A DNA stretch of 6,364 bases from Anaerolineae bacterium. Lineage in GTDB: Bacteria; Chloroflexota; Anaerolineae; Aggregatilineales; Phototrophicaceae. The notes under the pieces are model-generated. The model ran no database searches, was not told the origin of the DNA, and was given only the letters and a program-made list of their open reading frames with translations. Made by a program: the position numbers and the translations under genes. The stretch is from NCBI GenBank assembly GCA_028284565.1, contig JANQRM010000058.1, forward strand, positions 1-6,364, given 5' to 3'. Positions 6,194-6,364 of this stretch are shown in pieces (the first letter of the stretch is position 1; the number at the start of each line of letters is the position of its first letter).

Positions 6194-6364
6194 ATGAATC
6201 AACCACCAACCACCCTCCCAGAAGGCATCCATCCGCAAAAGAACAAGAATCAGCCGTCGCCGAGCAATGTCTATCGCGGTGTGATTTCAGGTATCTTGGT
6301 CGCGCTTGTGCTAATTGTCTCTGTGATTGCGCTGTTCTTTGTATTCGCGCCAGACATAGTCAAT
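6194..6364 (+). CDS. N-terminal part of a single-pass or anchored membrane protein, function unknown
   Basis: Fifty-seven residues are visible before the window ends. The first 28 are polar and rich in Pro, Asn and Gln (MNQPPTTLPEGIHPQKNKNQ and onward) with basic residues near the membrane. Then comes a hydrophobic stretch (about 29-51, VISGILVALVLIVSVIALFFVF) followed by APDIVN. This looks like a signal anchor with a short cytoplasmic N-terminus, leaving the rest of the protein outside; the 23-residue core and lack of a cleavage motif argue against a cleaved signal peptide. The ATG at 6194 has only a weak GAAG site six bases upstream. It is divergent from the kinase gene across 238 bases. 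The body of the protein is missing, so function cannot be assigned. Confidence 0.65.
   Translation, partial: MNQPPTTLPEGIHPQKNKNQPSPSNVYRGVISGILVALVLIVSVIALFFVFAPDIVN

Overview
The window looks like bacterial chromosomal DNA of roughly balanced base composition. It is gene-dense and has no sign of mobile elements, phage genes, RNA genes or CRISPR. The best guess for the host is Chloroflexota, perhaps an Anaerolineae-like lineage. The three-gene set at 406-2580 resembles proteins I remember from that phylum, and large soluble GAF/PAS sensor kinases are common there. This assignment rests on recollection, not on a search, and is tentative.

Layout, left to right. (1) 1-190: the 3' end of a glycosyltransferase of the GT-B, family-4 kind, on the plus strand. 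(2) 191-405: a 215-base gap with an imperfect 12-bp-arm hairpin at 258-285 and a weak candidate promoter at 326-353. (3) 406-2580: three plus-strand genes packed so tightly that they overlap. They encode a degenerate GNAT-like acetyltransferase, a conserved protein of unknown function, and a class I SAM-dependent methyltransferase. The first overlap is 32 or 44 bases depending on the start chosen, and the second is one base (TAATG). They are very likely one operon with translational coupling. (4) 5955-2551, minus strand: a soluble hybrid-sensor-like histidine kinase of 1134 residues ordered GAF-PAS-PAS-PAS-GAF-PAS-HisKA-HATPase, whose 3' end overlaps the methyltransferase gene by 30 bases. (5) 5956-6193: a 238-base divergent control region with several short palindromes and an inverted repeat. 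(6) 6194-6364: the start of a plus-strand gene for a small or N-terminally anchored membrane protein, cut by the window edge.

How the parts relate. The acetyltransferase, unknown protein and methyltransferase probably act in one process, because their translation is coupled, but their substrate cannot be read from the sequence. The kinase has no membrane segment and no receiver domain, and no response regulator lies in the window, so it is an orphan cytoplasmic sensor here. It shares a control region with the membrane-protein gene, which is a neighbourhood hint only. No clearly new defence or mobile system is visible. The items most worth a second look are the uncharacterised coupled three-gene cassette, the convergent coding overlap, and the dyad-rich divergent promoter region.
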